Below, one piece after another: positions 1-11,456 of a DNA stretch of 64,000 nt. The notes beneath the pieces were generated by a model that saw nothing but the letters and a program-made list of their open reading frames with translations, was not told where the DNA came from and did not search any database. The position numbers and the translations under genes are program-made. The stretch is from Buchnera aphidicola (Pemphigus immunis). Lineage in GTDB: Bacteria; Pseudomonadota; Gammaproteobacteria; Enterobacterales; Enterobacteriaceae. The stretch lies in NCBI RefSeq assembly GCF_964059115.1, contig NZ_OZ060408.1, positions 496,001 to 560,000 on the forward strand, given 5' to 3'. Every line of letters begins with the position of its first letter. The stretch's first letter is position 1.

Positions 1-793
1 TATTAAGAATAACCATACCTGTATGTATCCAATAATTTACATAAATACTTTTATTCGCACACATTGACTGCGATCTTTCATTTTCATGATGAGGAAATAA
101 TAAATCTGAACCACCCCCATGAATATCAAATGTATCACCTAAAATAGCTTTACTGATGGCAGAACATTCAATATGCCATCCAGGTCTCCCTTTTCCCCAA
201 GGAGAATTCCAATAAGGTTCATTTTTTTTAGATATTTTCCATAAAACAAAATCTAACTTATTTTGTTTTATAACATTTATTTTTTTTATTCTATCACTAA
301 ATTTCAAATAATTTAAAGATTGTCTAGACAACATCCCGTAATTAATATCACTATCAACAGAAAATATTACATTTCCATCTTTAGATATATAAGCATGATT
401 TAATTTTAACAAATCAGAAATCATAGAAATAATAAATGTTATATATTCAGTTACTCTTGGTTCTATATCTGGAGATAAAATATTTAATGACTTAAAATCC
501 TGATTCATCTGTTCGATTATTCGATTAGTAAATGAATTAATATTTTCTTTCTTTCTATAAGAAGCATGAATAATTTTGTCATCAATATCTGTAATATTTC
601 TAACATATTTTAATTGATATCTACAGTAACGAAAATAACGGGCTATAACATCAAATATAATAAATGTTCTTCCATGACCAATATGACAAAAATCATAAGC
701 TGTTATTCCGCAAACATACATACTCACTTTTTTAGAAAAAATAGGTTTAAAATATTCTTTTTTTCTAGTAAATGAATTAAAAATTTTTAACAT
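1..793 (-). CDS. cysS: Cysteinyl-tRNA synthetase, 5' part (runs off window start)
   Basis: Class I aminoacyl-tRNA synthetase that charges tRNA-Cys in the cytoplasm. The reading frame is open from an ATG at 793 to the window edge, about 264 codons or a little over half of the roughly 460-residue family length. The start aligns with the E. coli N-terminus (MLKIFN). Visible landmarks are the zinc-ligand Cys28, the HIGH signature at residues 37-40, and the [14 protein letters not shown] stretch near the edge that contains further zinc ligands. The KMSKS loop would lie just beyond base 1 and cannot be checked. It is divergent from ybeD. Confidence 0.96.
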   Translation of the reverse strand, partial: MLKIFNSFTRKKEYFKPIFSKKVSMYVCGITAYDFCHIGHGRTFIIFDVIARYFRYCRYQLKYVRNITDIDDKIIHASYRKKENINSFTNRIIEQMNQDFKSLNILSPDIEPRVTEYITFIISMISDLLKLNHAYISKDGNVIFSVDSDINYGMLSRQSLNYLKFSDRIKKINVIKQNKLDFVLWKISKKNEPYWNSPWGKGRPGWHIECSAISKAILGDTFDIHGGGSDLLFPHHENERSQSMCANKSIYVNYWIHTGMVILN

Positions 794-1385
794 AACCGCA
801 TCTCTATTTAATAAATCATTAAAAATTTTTTTAAAAATCACTCTTTTAAAAAATAAAACTTAAAATTATCAACCAAAATAATATCACTTCTTTCATATCA
901 ATTGAAATATACATTTTGTATAAAGATATTTTTATATCAAAAAAGTAAAATTTTATTAAAAATAAATCACACATATTAAATATGTATATTACATATATAA
1001 TACACTTAATTTACATATACATATGTAAAAATACATTAACAAAACTTTTTGTTAATATTGGTATTAAATATATAATTCATTTAAAAAACATAAAATCATA
1101 ATTTTCTTCATTTGTATATATAAAATAATAATTATATTATTAAAGATTAAAAATTTGATTTCAATATCCTTATTTATAAAAATAATATATAAATATTCCA
1201 TGTTAAGAGAACATTTATAATCATTTTATTATTAATAGAAATTCTTGTTACATGAAAAAATTATTAATCATTTATTTAATAATTAATATTAAAATAATTT
1301 TTTATCAATAGTTAAAATATTAATTCTTTTTAATTAAAAAATATTAAAATAATATTATAAATATAAAAAACAAAAAGGAATAAAA
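794..1385. other. Gene-free divergent spacer cysS/ybeD
   Basis: About 590 bases of AT-rich sequence between two divergent genes. I see no reading frame resembling a known protein and no RNA gene. It must hold the promoters for cysS and ybeD, but no -35/-10 pair stands out from the AT-rich background. A Shine-Dalgarno-like AAGGA sits about 7 bases before the ybeD ATG. Confidence 0.6.
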
Positions 1386-1649
1386 ATGAAAACAAAATTA
1401 GAAAAAATGTTAAAATTTCCTTGTTCATTTACTTATAAAATAATTGGTTTAGCAAAACCAGAACTAATTGATAAAATAGTACAAGTAATACAATTTAGAT
1501 TACCTGGAGATTATATACCTCAAATAAAATCTAGTAACAAAGGTAATTATCTTTCTATTTCTATTTCAATATGTGCTAAAAATTTTTCTCAAATAGAAAC
1601 TTTATACCGTGAATTAAGTCAAATTAATATTGTACGTATGGTTTTATAA
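1386..1649 (+). CDS. ybeD: YbeD/DUF493 family small protein
   Basis: Small cytoplasmic protein of the YbeD family with a ferredoxin-like (ACT-like) fold. Its function is not established; in E. coli the gene lies between lipB and dacA. The 87 residues match the E. coli length exactly. The blocks FTYKIIGLAKPEL, PGDYIPQIKSSNKGNY and the terminal DIVRMVL-like IVRMVL are conserved. The ATG is preceded by a good ribosome binding site. Neither lipB nor dacA is next to it here, so it stands alone. Confidence 0.93.
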   Translation: MKTKLEKMLKFPCSFTYKIIGLAKPELIDKIVQVIQFRLPGDYIPQIKSSNKGNYLSISISICAKNFSQIETLYRELSQINIVRMVL

Positions 1650-1747
1650 AAATTATTTATTTTTAAAATAAAAATATCCGTTAATTTGATAATTACTTAA
1701 AATTAAAAATAAAAAATTATCAACAATTAAATATGCTACATAAAAAA

Positions 1748-1777
1748 ATAGTGCAGTGCTAAATAGCACTGCACTAT
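1748..1777 (-). terminator. Rho-independent terminator of cspE
   Basis: A 13-bp perfect stem (1748-1760 pairing with 1765-1777) around a 4-base loop lies 40 bases after the cspE stop codon. On the minus strand it is followed directly by a run of seven T residues (1742-1747 region). This is one of the clearest intrinsic terminators in the window. Confidence 0.85.
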
Positions 1778-1817
1778 ACAATGAAATTAAATTAATATAA
1801 TATTAATATATATTAAT

Positions 1818-2027
1818 TTATAAACTAATTACATTAGCAGCAGATGGTCCTTTTGCTCCCTCGGTAATTTCGAATTCAACACTTTGACCTTCTGTCAAAG
1901 TTTTAAATCCGTTGCTTTGGATAGCTGAAAAATGAACAAATACATCTTTGCTTCCATCTTCAGGAGTAATGAAACCAAAACCTTTAGATTCATTAAACCA
2001 CTTAACATTACCTTTAATCTTGGACAT
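1818..2027 (-). CDS. cspE: Cold-shock-family RNA chaperone CspE
   Basis: Single cold-shock domain protein of 69 residues that binds single-stranded nucleic acids. In E. coli CspE/CspC act as RNA chaperones and transcription antiterminators and are not strictly cold-inducible. RNP1 is at residues 15-20 (KGFGFI) and RNP2 at 29-33 (VFVHF). The N-terminus [10 protein letters not shown] and the [11 protein letters not shown] end match E. coli CspE better than CspC. It has its own terminator downstream. Its codon use is less AT-drifted at the protein level than many neighbours, as expected of a highly expressed gene. Confidence 0.93.
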   Translation of the reverse strand: MSKIKGNVKWFNESKGFGFITPEDGSKDVFVHFSAIQSNGFKTLTEGQSVEFEITEGAKGPSAANVISL

Positions 2028-2215
2028 CTACATTACCTTTACATGAAAATAAAACTAACTTAATACAACAAGTTAATAAAAAAATTTTAGAAGTTTTTCT
2101 GTATTAATAGAAAAATTATTTTTAAAAATGTTGCTTATTATTATAAATAAAAAATTCTATTTAAAAGTATAAATAAAACTACTCATATAAAATATTAATT
2201 ATTTTATGATAATAT

Positions 2216-2279
2216 CAGGCAACACATAAAAAACAACCAAGGATAAATTTATCCTTGGTTGTTTTTTATGTGTTGCCTG
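2216..2279. terminator. Perfect 64-bp palindrome, rRNA-unit terminator
   Basis: Two 32-base arms (2216-2247 and 2248-2279) are exact reverse complements with no loop base between them. The outer few bases overlap the 3' end of the 5S gene. The inner part reads as a bidirectional intrinsic terminator: a GC-containing stem (AACCAAGGAT and its complement) flanked by six A and six T residues. It lies directly behind the 5S gene on the minus strand and is the likely end of the 23S-5S transcript. Confidence 0.85.
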
Positions 2280-2392
2280 GTAATTTCCTACTCTCACACG
2301 GGGAAACCCCGTAATACCATCGGCGTTGAAATGTTTCACTTCTGAGTTCGGAATGGTTTCAGGTGGTACCATAACACTATTATTACCAGGCA
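2274..2392 (-). rRNA. rrf: 5S ribosomal RNA
   Basis: About 119 nt. The 5' and 3' ends pair through TGCCTGG/CCAGGCA. The internal conserved blocks CCGAACTCAGAAGTGAAA and CGCCGATGGTA are unmistakable on the minus strand. It follows 23S after about 78 bases. The ends are placed by comparison with E. coli and could be off by one or two bases. Confidence 0.97.
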
Positions 2393-2470
2393 TTTTTAAA
2401 ATAAAAAATGTGTTTAAATTTAGATAACAAGAACATACGTACTTATTAATAAAAACACCTCTGGTGTTGT

Positions 2471-5395
<2,925 letters not shown>

Positions 5396-5435
5396 TTACA
5401 ACCCACAGATGTCTTAATTATAAGTTTATATATGC

Positions 5436-5461
5436 TTGTTTTCCAAATTTTTAAAGAACTT
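5436..5461 (-). promoter_or_regulatory. boxA-like antitermination element before 23S
   Basis: The minus strand reads AGTTCTTTAAAAATTTGG and continues GAAAACAAGC. It resembles the boxA-containing spacer upstream of E. coli 23S genes, which recruits Nus factors and ribosomal proteins for processive rRNA transcription. The boxA core is at 5450-5459. Its survival in an otherwise drifted spacer suggests selection. Confidence 0.65.
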
Positions 5462-5546
5462 TATGCTTAGTTTTATTAACTATGTCAAAAACAGATTAAG
5501 AATAACATATCTACATTATATAGTACAGAAATAATTTTATTTTTTT

Positions 5547-5619
5547 CGTCCCCTAGGGGATTTGAACCCCTGTTGCCGCCGTGAAAGGGCGATGTCCTAG
5601 ACCTCTAGACGAAAGGGAC
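5547..5619 (-). tRNA. gltT: tRNA-Glu (UUC)
   Basis: A 73-nt cloverleaf nearly identical to E. coli tRNA-Glu. The acceptor stem GTCCCTT/AGGGGAC contains one T-G wobble pair. The anticodon TTC is at 5585-5583, and the T-loop reads GGGGTTCAAATCCCC. CCA is not encoded, so the CCA-adding enzyme must complete it. It is the first gene of the tRNA-Glu-23S-5S unit. Its product also feeds translation of the Glu codons that dominate such AT-rich genes. Confidence 0.97.
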
Positions 5620-5673
5620 TAAAAAACTAAAACATTCGATATATAAAACATATATATTTAAAATACAATCTAT

Positions 5674-5701
5674 ATGTTACAGAATGAGATAAAAGAGTCA
5701 A
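5674..5701 (-). promoter_or_regulatory. Probable sigma-70 promoter of tRNA-Glu-23S-5S
   Basis: On the minus strand a TTGACT -35 (5701-5696) is separated by 16 bases from a TAACAT -10 (5679-5674), about 55 bases before tRNA-Glu. It lies in the spacer after aroE and is the only good -35 in that spacer. An independent promoter is expected because the unit is detached from 16S. Confidence 0.6.
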
Positions 5702-5776
5702 GGTTTTTTTATTACTTTTATCATTTTAAATAATTTTAATCATATTAAATAATTATCATTCATTTAAAAAATATTT

Positions 5777-6603
5777 TTATTTATTATCGATATTTAAAAA
5801 ATTAATTACAGGAATCACTTCAGGTAATATACCATGCCAAAGGAAAAAAGAATACGCAGCTTGACTAACTAACATACCTATTCCATTTGCAACATTTATT
5901 GCACCTAAATCTCTACACCTCGATAAAAAAGGTGTTATCGGAGGATGATAAGATATATCATAACAATAAGTATCAGAAGAAACAATAAAATCAGGAAATA
6001 CAGGAGATAAACCATATATTCCACTAGATGTAGCGTTAATAATAAGATTAATTTTTTTTTTAAAATTATCCAATTTAACAGAAGTGATTTTTCCAAAATT
6101 TTTAAATTTTTTTTCTATATCTTCTGCTTTATTCATGTCTCTATTGGTAATAAATATATGACTACCAAATAATAATAATGGTAAAATAATACCTTTAGCT
6201 GCACCACCAGCTCCGAATATTAATATATTATATTTATTTTTAATAAATTTTAATCTTTTTAAATCATTTAATATACCTATTCCATCTGTATTCTCTCCTA
6301 ATATTTTCCCATTTTTTAATCTTTTTAAGGTATTTACTGCTCCAGAAATTTCTGCTATTTCAGTTAATTGATGACAAAAATTAAGTGCCTTTTCTTTAAA
6401 AGGTAACGTAATATTGCCACCTTTACCACCATGTGAAAAAAAAAACCTAATACATTTTCTATCTTCCCTAAAGGCACATGAATCGCAGAATAATGATGTA
6501 CAATTCCAGTATTTTTTGAGAATAAATCATGAATTTTAGGTGATCGACTATGAGTTATAGGATTACCAAAAACAGAAAAAGAATTTTTTTTTATTTTAAT
6601 CAT
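5777..6603 (-). CDS. aroE: Shikimate dehydrogenase, frame interrupted at a T10 tract
   Basis: NADP-dependent reduction of 3-dehydroshikimate to shikimate, step four of the shikimate pathway. The frame from ATG 6603 is read correctly to about residue 56 and then shifts in a ten-base T run (6445-6436 on the minus strand). The rest continues without a stop in another frame to 5777. Reading the tract as 11 (or 8) T gives a 275- (or 274-) residue protein, against 272 in E. coli. All expected motifs survive: NPITHSRSP, GGKGGNITLPFKE, GAVNT, NTDG, GAGGAAKG, NATSSG, GMLVSQAA. It is either rescued by polymerase slippage, newly broken, or a sequencing error. Confidence 0.93.
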
Positions 6604-6991
6604 AATCCTATCTCTTTACTAAAAAATATTAAAAAAACCATGTTAATTTTGATTAAAAATAGAACTATAGATTAAAATATATGTTAAAATTCCTTATTAT
6701 CTCGGTACATTAAAATGCTAATATTTAAATTTTGTAACTAATTTTATAAAAAAATAAAGATAAAAATATTTATTTTCAATAAAATAAATAATCGGTTTTA
6801 TAAAATTATATTTTAAATTTATTCAAATAAACATCTACCATGCAATGGTATAACATTAATTTTAACTTTTAATAAAAATATATTCTATTTTATAAACTAA
6901 TCCTTATAAAAATTATATAAAAAATATACTATATAAAAAAATATATTATCAGTATATTTTAATATTTTTTAAAAAATTTAAAATAAAAATA
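6604..6991. other. Gene-free spacer aroE/smg
   Basis: About 390 AT-rich bases. In E. coli, yrdD and tsaC lie between smg and aroE. Neither is recognisable here, and the gap is too short for a full tsaC (about 570 bases). I see no convincing remnant of either in the three minus-strand frames. Confidence 0.6.
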
Positions 6992-7468
6992 TTAATGTAA
7001 AATAAATTCTTCATTGACATTAAATAACATATCTTCCAGTTTGCTATAAGCATCGATACAACTCGGTATATTAAATAAAACCATTAATACCACCCACTTT
7101 AATTCTTCCAAATCAAATTCTGCGATATCTAACGCCATAACACTATCTATTACTATTTCACGAGTATCTAAATTTAAAATCTGTAATTGTTCTAAAAACA
7201 ATAAAAATCCCCTACAATCGAAATTTAATCTTTGAGATTCTTCTTTGGTGTAAATACGTACAGGAAATTTATCAGAAACTGAAGGTACTGGAACTGTTGA
7301 TTCACTCTGATAATTAACTAATCTTTTTAACCAAATGAGAGCATTATAAATATCTTTTTTTTGAAATCCTATATCCATTAAATCACTTGCTAATTTATCA
7401 TGATCAATAAAAATTTCTATTTCATTATGAATATATGTTTCAAACAAGTATATTAATACGTCAAACAT
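6992..7468 (-). CDS. smg: Smg family protein (DUF494)
   Basis: A 158-residue, largely helical acidic protein, close to the 157 residues of E. coli Smg. The family is found next to dprA/topoisomerase-like genes in gammaproteobacteria and its function is unknown. The N-terminus [13 protein letters not shown] and the internal [14 protein letters not shown] block are typical. It is divergent from def, as in the E. coli smg-dprA / def-fmt region, but dprA is missing here. Confidence 0.9.
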   Translation of the reverse strand: MFDVLIYLFETYIHNEIEIFIDHDKLASDLMDIGFQKKDIYNALIWLKRLVNYQSESTVPVPSVSDKFPVRIYTKEESQRLNFDCRGFLLFLEQLQILNLDTREIVIDSVMALDIAEFDLEELKWVVLMVLFNIPSCIDAYSKLEDMLFNVNEEFILH

Positions 7469-7964
7469 TGTATCCCCGAAAAAAATTGGTTTTAAAAAAA
7501 TTAAAATAATATTAATATCTAAATATTATTTTAAAAATGTTGAATAATATTATTACTAAAAATATATAATAAAATAATTTATATACAAATATTTAATAAA
7601 AATAAAATACATTTTTACTAAAATTAAACTTTTTTATTTAAAAAATTATCTTTAATAATACTCGATATTTTTTATAGAAACATTATACTTTATAAAATAT
7701 ATTTTATATAGTAAAATACTGAAAATTATATCTATAATATATAGTCTCCTAAAAATATTAAAAAATTATTATTACCATTTTATATTCATAAAAAATATAT
7801 GTATAAAAAAAGTATATAAAAAACATAATATATATAAAAAATATTAATGTAAATAATAAACATTAAACAATATTATTTATAAAAATATGTTTTTCTTATC
7901 TACCAATTAATAAAAAAAAAATATAAAATAATAAAATTACTTAAAAATTAATATATAAAATTAT
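7469..7964. other. Gene-free divergent spacer smg/def
   Basis: About 500 bases where E. coli carries dprA. The sequence is A/T homopolymer-rich with no reading frame of note and no recognisable dprA remnant. It must contain the two divergent promoters, but no unambiguous hexamer pair stands out. Confidence 0.55.
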
Positions 7965-8498
7965 ATGACTATTTTAAAAATACTACAATATCCAGACAAA
8001 AATTTAAGGATCACTGCTAAACCTGTTAAAGAAATAAATAATAATATTCAAAATATAGTAAATGACATGTTCGAAACTATGTATTCTGAAGAAGGAATAG
8101 GATTAGCGGCAACACAGGTTAACATTCCTTTACAAATAATTGTTATTAGTAATATTCACAATTATAATAAACCTTTAGTTCTAATTAATCCTGAAATAAT
8201 CAGTACTAGTGGCGAAAAAAAAGTAGAAGAAGGTTGTTTATCTATTCCTAAACAACGTGCTATCATCACGAGACATGAATACATAAAAATAAATTACTTA
8301 GACAATTTTGGAGAAAAAAAAGAAATACAAACAAATTCTCTTTTATCTATATGTATTCAACATGAAATGGACCATCTTATTGGAAAATTATTTATAGACC
8401 ATTTATCATTATTAAAACGAAGAAATATACAGAAAAAAATAAAAAAAATGGCAAAAAAAAATGATTTATTACTCAAAAAAAAATATAAACAAATATAA
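7965..8498 (+). CDS. def: Peptide deformylase
   Basis: Iron-dependent hydrolase that removes the formyl group from nascent N-terminal fMet. All three active-site motifs are present: GIGLAATQ at 44-51, EGCLS at 89-93 and HEMDH at 133-137. Metal ligands are Cys91, His133 and His137, and the catalytic residue is Glu134. It has 177 residues against 169 in E. coli, the excess being a lysine-rich tail. Its last 38 bases overlap the only ATG available for fmt, so the two are probably translationally coupled. Confidence 0.97.
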   Translation: MTILKILQYPDKNLRITAKPVKEINNNIQNIVNDMFETMYSEEGIGLAATQVNIPLQIIVISNIHNYNKPLVLINPEIISTSGEKKVEEGCLSIPKQRAIITRHEYIKINYLDNFGEKKEIQTNSLLSICIQHEMDHLIGKLFIDHLSLLKRRNIQKKIKKMAKKNDLLLKKKYKQI

Positions 8499-9438
8499 GA
8501 AACTAAAAATTATTTTTGCAGGTACATCCAATTTTGCTTCAGAGCATCTACATGCATTACTTAAATCTCCACATCAAATTTTAGCAGTATTAACAAAACC
8601 AGATTCTTCCTTTAATAGAAAAAAAAATTGTTTTTCTCCTGTAAAAATATTAGCTAAAAAAAGTTATATTCCAGTATTTCAACCTGTTACTCTTAATAAT
8701 TCAGAAATACAAAACATATTAAAAAAACTAAATGCAGACATTATGTTAGTAGTAGCTTATGGTATCATACTACCAGAAAAAATATTAAACCTATTCCCAT
8801 TAGGTTGTATTAATGTTCATGCTTCATTACTCCCACGTTGGAGAGGACCTGCACCAATTCAATGGGCTATTTTAAGTGGAGATAAAAAAACCGGTATCAG
8901 CATAATTAAAATGGACAAAGGTATCGATACAGGAAAAATATTATATTCTACAAGTTGTTCTATTTCTCTAAATGAAACTTATTTCAGTTTAGAAAAAAAA
9001 TTAATTGCAATTGGAATAGAAACAATGTTAATTGTGTTAGATCAATGTTTGTTAAACACTTGTGAATACAAAATACAAAACAACATATCTGTTACTTACG
9101 CAAGTAAAATAAAAAAAGAACAAGGAAAATTAAATTGGAACAACCACGCTATAAAATTAGAACAATTAATCCGAGCTTTCAATCCTTGGCCATCAGCATT
9201 TTTTAGAATTCATAATCAATTAATTAAAGTTTGGCAAGCTAATGTAATTCATAACTCAAATAAAAAAAAACAAATAGGAGAAATTATATCAGCTAATAAA
9301 AATGGAATTCAAATTAACACAAAAAATGGAATATTAAATATCACAAAATTACAAATGTCTGGAAAAAAAACAATGTCAGTACTAAATTTTCTTAATTCCA
9401 AAAAAAAATGGTTCATACCTGGAAAAATATTAAATTAG
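8461..9438 (+). CDS. fmt: Methionyl-tRNA formyltransferase
   Basis: Transfers formyl from 10-formyl-THF to Met-tRNAfMet, the counterpart of def. The formyltransferase core carries the [17 protein letters not shown] motif with the catalytic Asn/His, followed by a D at DTGKIL. The C-terminal tRNA-binding part ends [10 protein letters not shown] as in E. coli. Homology begins at KLKIIFAGT, about 14 residues after the only ATG (8461), which lies inside def. No ATG, GTG or TTG closer to the homology start is visible, so either the N-terminus is extended or a non-standard start is used. Confidence 0.95.
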   Translation: MIYYSKKNINKYKKLKIIFAGTSNFASEHLHALLKSPHQILAVLTKPDSSFNRKKNCFSPVKILAKKSYIPVFQPVTLNNSEIQNILKKLNADIMLVVAYGIILPEKILNLFPLGCINVHASLLPRWRGPAPIQWAILSGDKKTGISIIKMDKGIDTGKILYSTSCSISLNETYFSLEKKLIAIGIETMLIVLDQCLLNTCEYKIQNNISVTYASKIKKEQGKLNWNNHAIKLEQLIRAFNPWPSAFFRIHNQLIKVWQANVIHNSNKKKQIGEIISANKNGIQINTKNGILNITKLQMSGKKTMSVLNFLNSKKKWFIPGKILN

Positions 9439-9500
9439 TAATTGCATTACTTATAATTATAAATTAATAAATACTCGATATTAAATATTATAAAAATATT

Positions 9501-10868
9501 TTAAAATAATGTCTCAATAACTTTAACACTAACTCTATCGGTACATAACATAATGATATGATCTGCTTCTTCTATCCGTATATCATCAAAATGATCAAAA
9601 ATAATAAGATTATTATATCTAATAATTGCAAAGATTATTATACCAGGTGGTAAGGTAATTTCTGATAATAAGGAACCCATAATAAAACTAGAATCATTTT
9701 TTTTCCTAACAATAATTTCAATAACTTCCATTTTACTTTTATCAAATAAAAATAAACTAATTATATTCGATGATCTAATCTGATTTAATAATTCAGATAT
9801 AATAATTTCTTGAGGAAAAATAATTTCATCGATTTCTTTAGAAAAATCTATTAATTCAAAATAAAATTTATTTTTTACTAAAGCTAAAGATTGTTTTGAT
9901 CCCATCTTTTTTGCAACTATGCTAGATATAATGTTTGTATCATCATTATTAGTTAATGATATAAAAATATCCATTTTCCCAACGTCTTCCTCAGCAAACA
10001 ACTTAATATCAGAAGCATCACCTAATAATACTGTTGAATATTCTAAATTTTTAGATATCATCTTAGCTCTTTTTTTATTTAATTCTAATATCTTTATATT
10101 ATATTTTTTTTCTAAACTATGGGCTACACCAAATCCTATATTACCTCCACCAACTAACATAATATTTTTATTTTCTGTTTGTTTAATATTTTTTAACTGT
10201 TTTATTAATTCCAAAAAATTTTTACTTAAACACAAAATAAAAAATTCATCATTAAATTTAAAAATAGTAGAATTAATAGAAAAAAATGGTCTTCCATTAC
10301 GAATAATAATAGGAATAAAAAAATCGATTCCAGAAAATTTATTTTTTATATCAAAAATAGAAAAACCAACTAAATTACTATTATCAAATATTCTTAATAA
10401 AGATAAAACTATAGTACCATTAAACAAATAAATGACTTTTAATATTCCTGGATATTCTATAAAATCGATTAAATTTTTTATTATCATTTTTTCTGGATGT
10501 ATAAAACAATTAATATACTTTTGATTTTCAGGAAAAATTTTATCTTCTATTTCTATATAGTCTGTTGATTTAAGAATTGCAATACACTTTGGAATAGAAA
10601 AGAAAGAATTCGCAATTTGACATGCTATGATATTCATTTCATCAGAACAAGTAGCAGAAATTAATATATCAGCTTGTTCCGCTCCTGCTTCACGTAACAC
10701 TTCCAAACGTGATTCATAACCTACAACAACACGTAAATCTAATCTATCTTGCAATTGAAATAAAGATGATTCATTTTTATCTACTATCGTAATATCATTA
10801 TTTTCAATTAGTAAAAATTCTGCTATATTAATACCAACTTGACTAGCTCCAAGGATAATTATCTTCAT
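9501..10868 (-). CDS. trkA: Trk potassium uptake regulatory subunit TrkA
   Basis: Peripheral NAD(H)-binding gating subunit of the TrkH/TrkG K+ transporter. It has 455 residues and two RCK repeats. The first Rossmann motif is GASQVG at 7-12 and the second VGGGNIG is near 239-245. The start at 10868 (MKIIILGAS) matches E. coli; the frame is open further upstream to 10988, but that part runs through the rplQ terminator and has no homology. It is transcribed in the same direction as rplQ and opposite to fmt, unlike E. coli where trkA follows fmt-rsmB. No Trk membrane subunit is in the window. Confidence 0.93.
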   Translation of the reverse strand: MKIIILGASQVGINIAEFLLIENNDITIVDKNESSLFQLQDRLDLRVVVGYESRLEVLREAGAEQADILISATCSDEMNIIACQIANSFFSIPKCIAILKSTDYIEIEDKIFPENQKYINCFIHPEKMIIKNLIDFIEYPGILKVIYLFNGTIVLSLLRIFDNSNLVGFSIFDIKNKFSGIDFFIPIIIRNGRPFFSINSTIFKFNDEFFILCLSKNFLELIKQLKNIKQTENKNIMLVGGGNIGFGVAHSLEKKYNIKILELNKKRAKMISKNLEYSTVLLGDASDIKLFAEEDVGKMDIFISLTNNDDTNIISSIVAKKMGSKQSLALVKNKFYFELIDFSKEIDEIIFPQEIIISELLNQIRSSNIISLFLFDKSKMEVIEIIVRKKNDSSFIMGSLLSEITLPPGIIIFAIIRYNNLIIFDHFDDIRIEEADHIIMLCTDRVSVKVIETLF

Positions 10869-10925
10869 AATATAAAACTTATAAAAAATAATAAAAATAA
10901 ATAATTCATATTTTAAAAAATCCTT

Positions 10926-10954
10926 ACAAAAACAGAACGGCATAAAATGCCGTT
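10926..10954 (-). terminator. Intrinsic terminator after rplQ
   Basis: An 8-bp stem (AACGGCAT/ATGCCGTT, 10936-10943 with 10947-10954) and 3-base loop is followed on the minus strand by CTG and five T residues. It lies 67 bases beyond the rplQ stop and before the chosen trkA start, so it probably ends the alpha operon. Confidence 0.75.
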
Positions 10955-11021
10955 TGTTATTATTAATAACCAAAAATGTTAAAAACATTAGAGTAAAACA
11001 TTTTTATTTACAATAAAAATT

Positions 11022-11411
11022 TTACTTTTTAGTTACTATTTTAGATTTTACTTTTTTTCTATCTACAAATTGTAAATATGCGATAGGTGATCTATCTCCT
11101 TCCCTGAATCCAAATTTTAATACACGAATATAACCACCTGTACGATTCAAAAAAAATGGTCCTAAATCAGTAAATAACTTATTAACCATTTCATTATTCC
11201 TGATTTTAGAAAATATAAACCTACGATTTTTAACATTATCTATTTTAGATTTAGTAATTAATGGTTCTATTATTCTACGTAATATCTTTGCTCTAGCTAC
11301 AGTTGTTTTTATTAATTCATGATGTAATAAAGAACATACCATATTTCGAAACATTGACTTTATATGATTAGGACTACGATTTAATCGACAACTAATTTTT
11401 CTATGGCGCAT
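11022..11411 (-). CDS. rplQ: 50S ribosomal protein L17
   Basis: Large-subunit protein bordering the peptide exit tunnel. It has 129 residues against 127 in E. coli. MRHRKISCRLNR, HELIKTT, RRIIEPLIT and the GGYIRVLK/FGFREGD blocks are conserved. The acidic Ala/Glu tail of E. coli is replaced by a lysine-rich one. It is the last gene of the alpha operon, 45 bases after rpoA, and is followed by a terminator. Confidence 0.98.
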   Translation of the reverse strand: MRHRKISCRLNRSPNHIKSMFRNMVCSLLHHELIKTTVARAKILRRIIEPLITKSKIDNVKNRRFIFSKIRNNEMVNKLFTDLGPFFLNRTGGYIRVLKFGFREGDRSPIAYLQFVDRKKVKSKIVTKK

Positions 11412-11456
11412 TATTTTATTCTCCTAATTGATATAGTATTAAAAGATAAAAATTTA

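Noticed and set aside
6690..6720. Possible tsaC C-terminal remnant reading YRDNKEF on the minus strand
   Set aside because: Seven residues with only loose likeness to the TsaC end; not better than chance in this composition.
9919..10431. A 170-codon frame on the plus strand inside trkA
   Set aside because: Antisense shadow of trkA; Phe/Ile/Leu-rich composition comes from the A-rich complementary strand and no ribosome-binding site is present.
10869..10988. Upstream 40-codon extension of trkA
   Set aside because: It crosses the rplQ terminator hairpin and has no counterpart in TrkA; homology begins exactly at the ATG at 10868.
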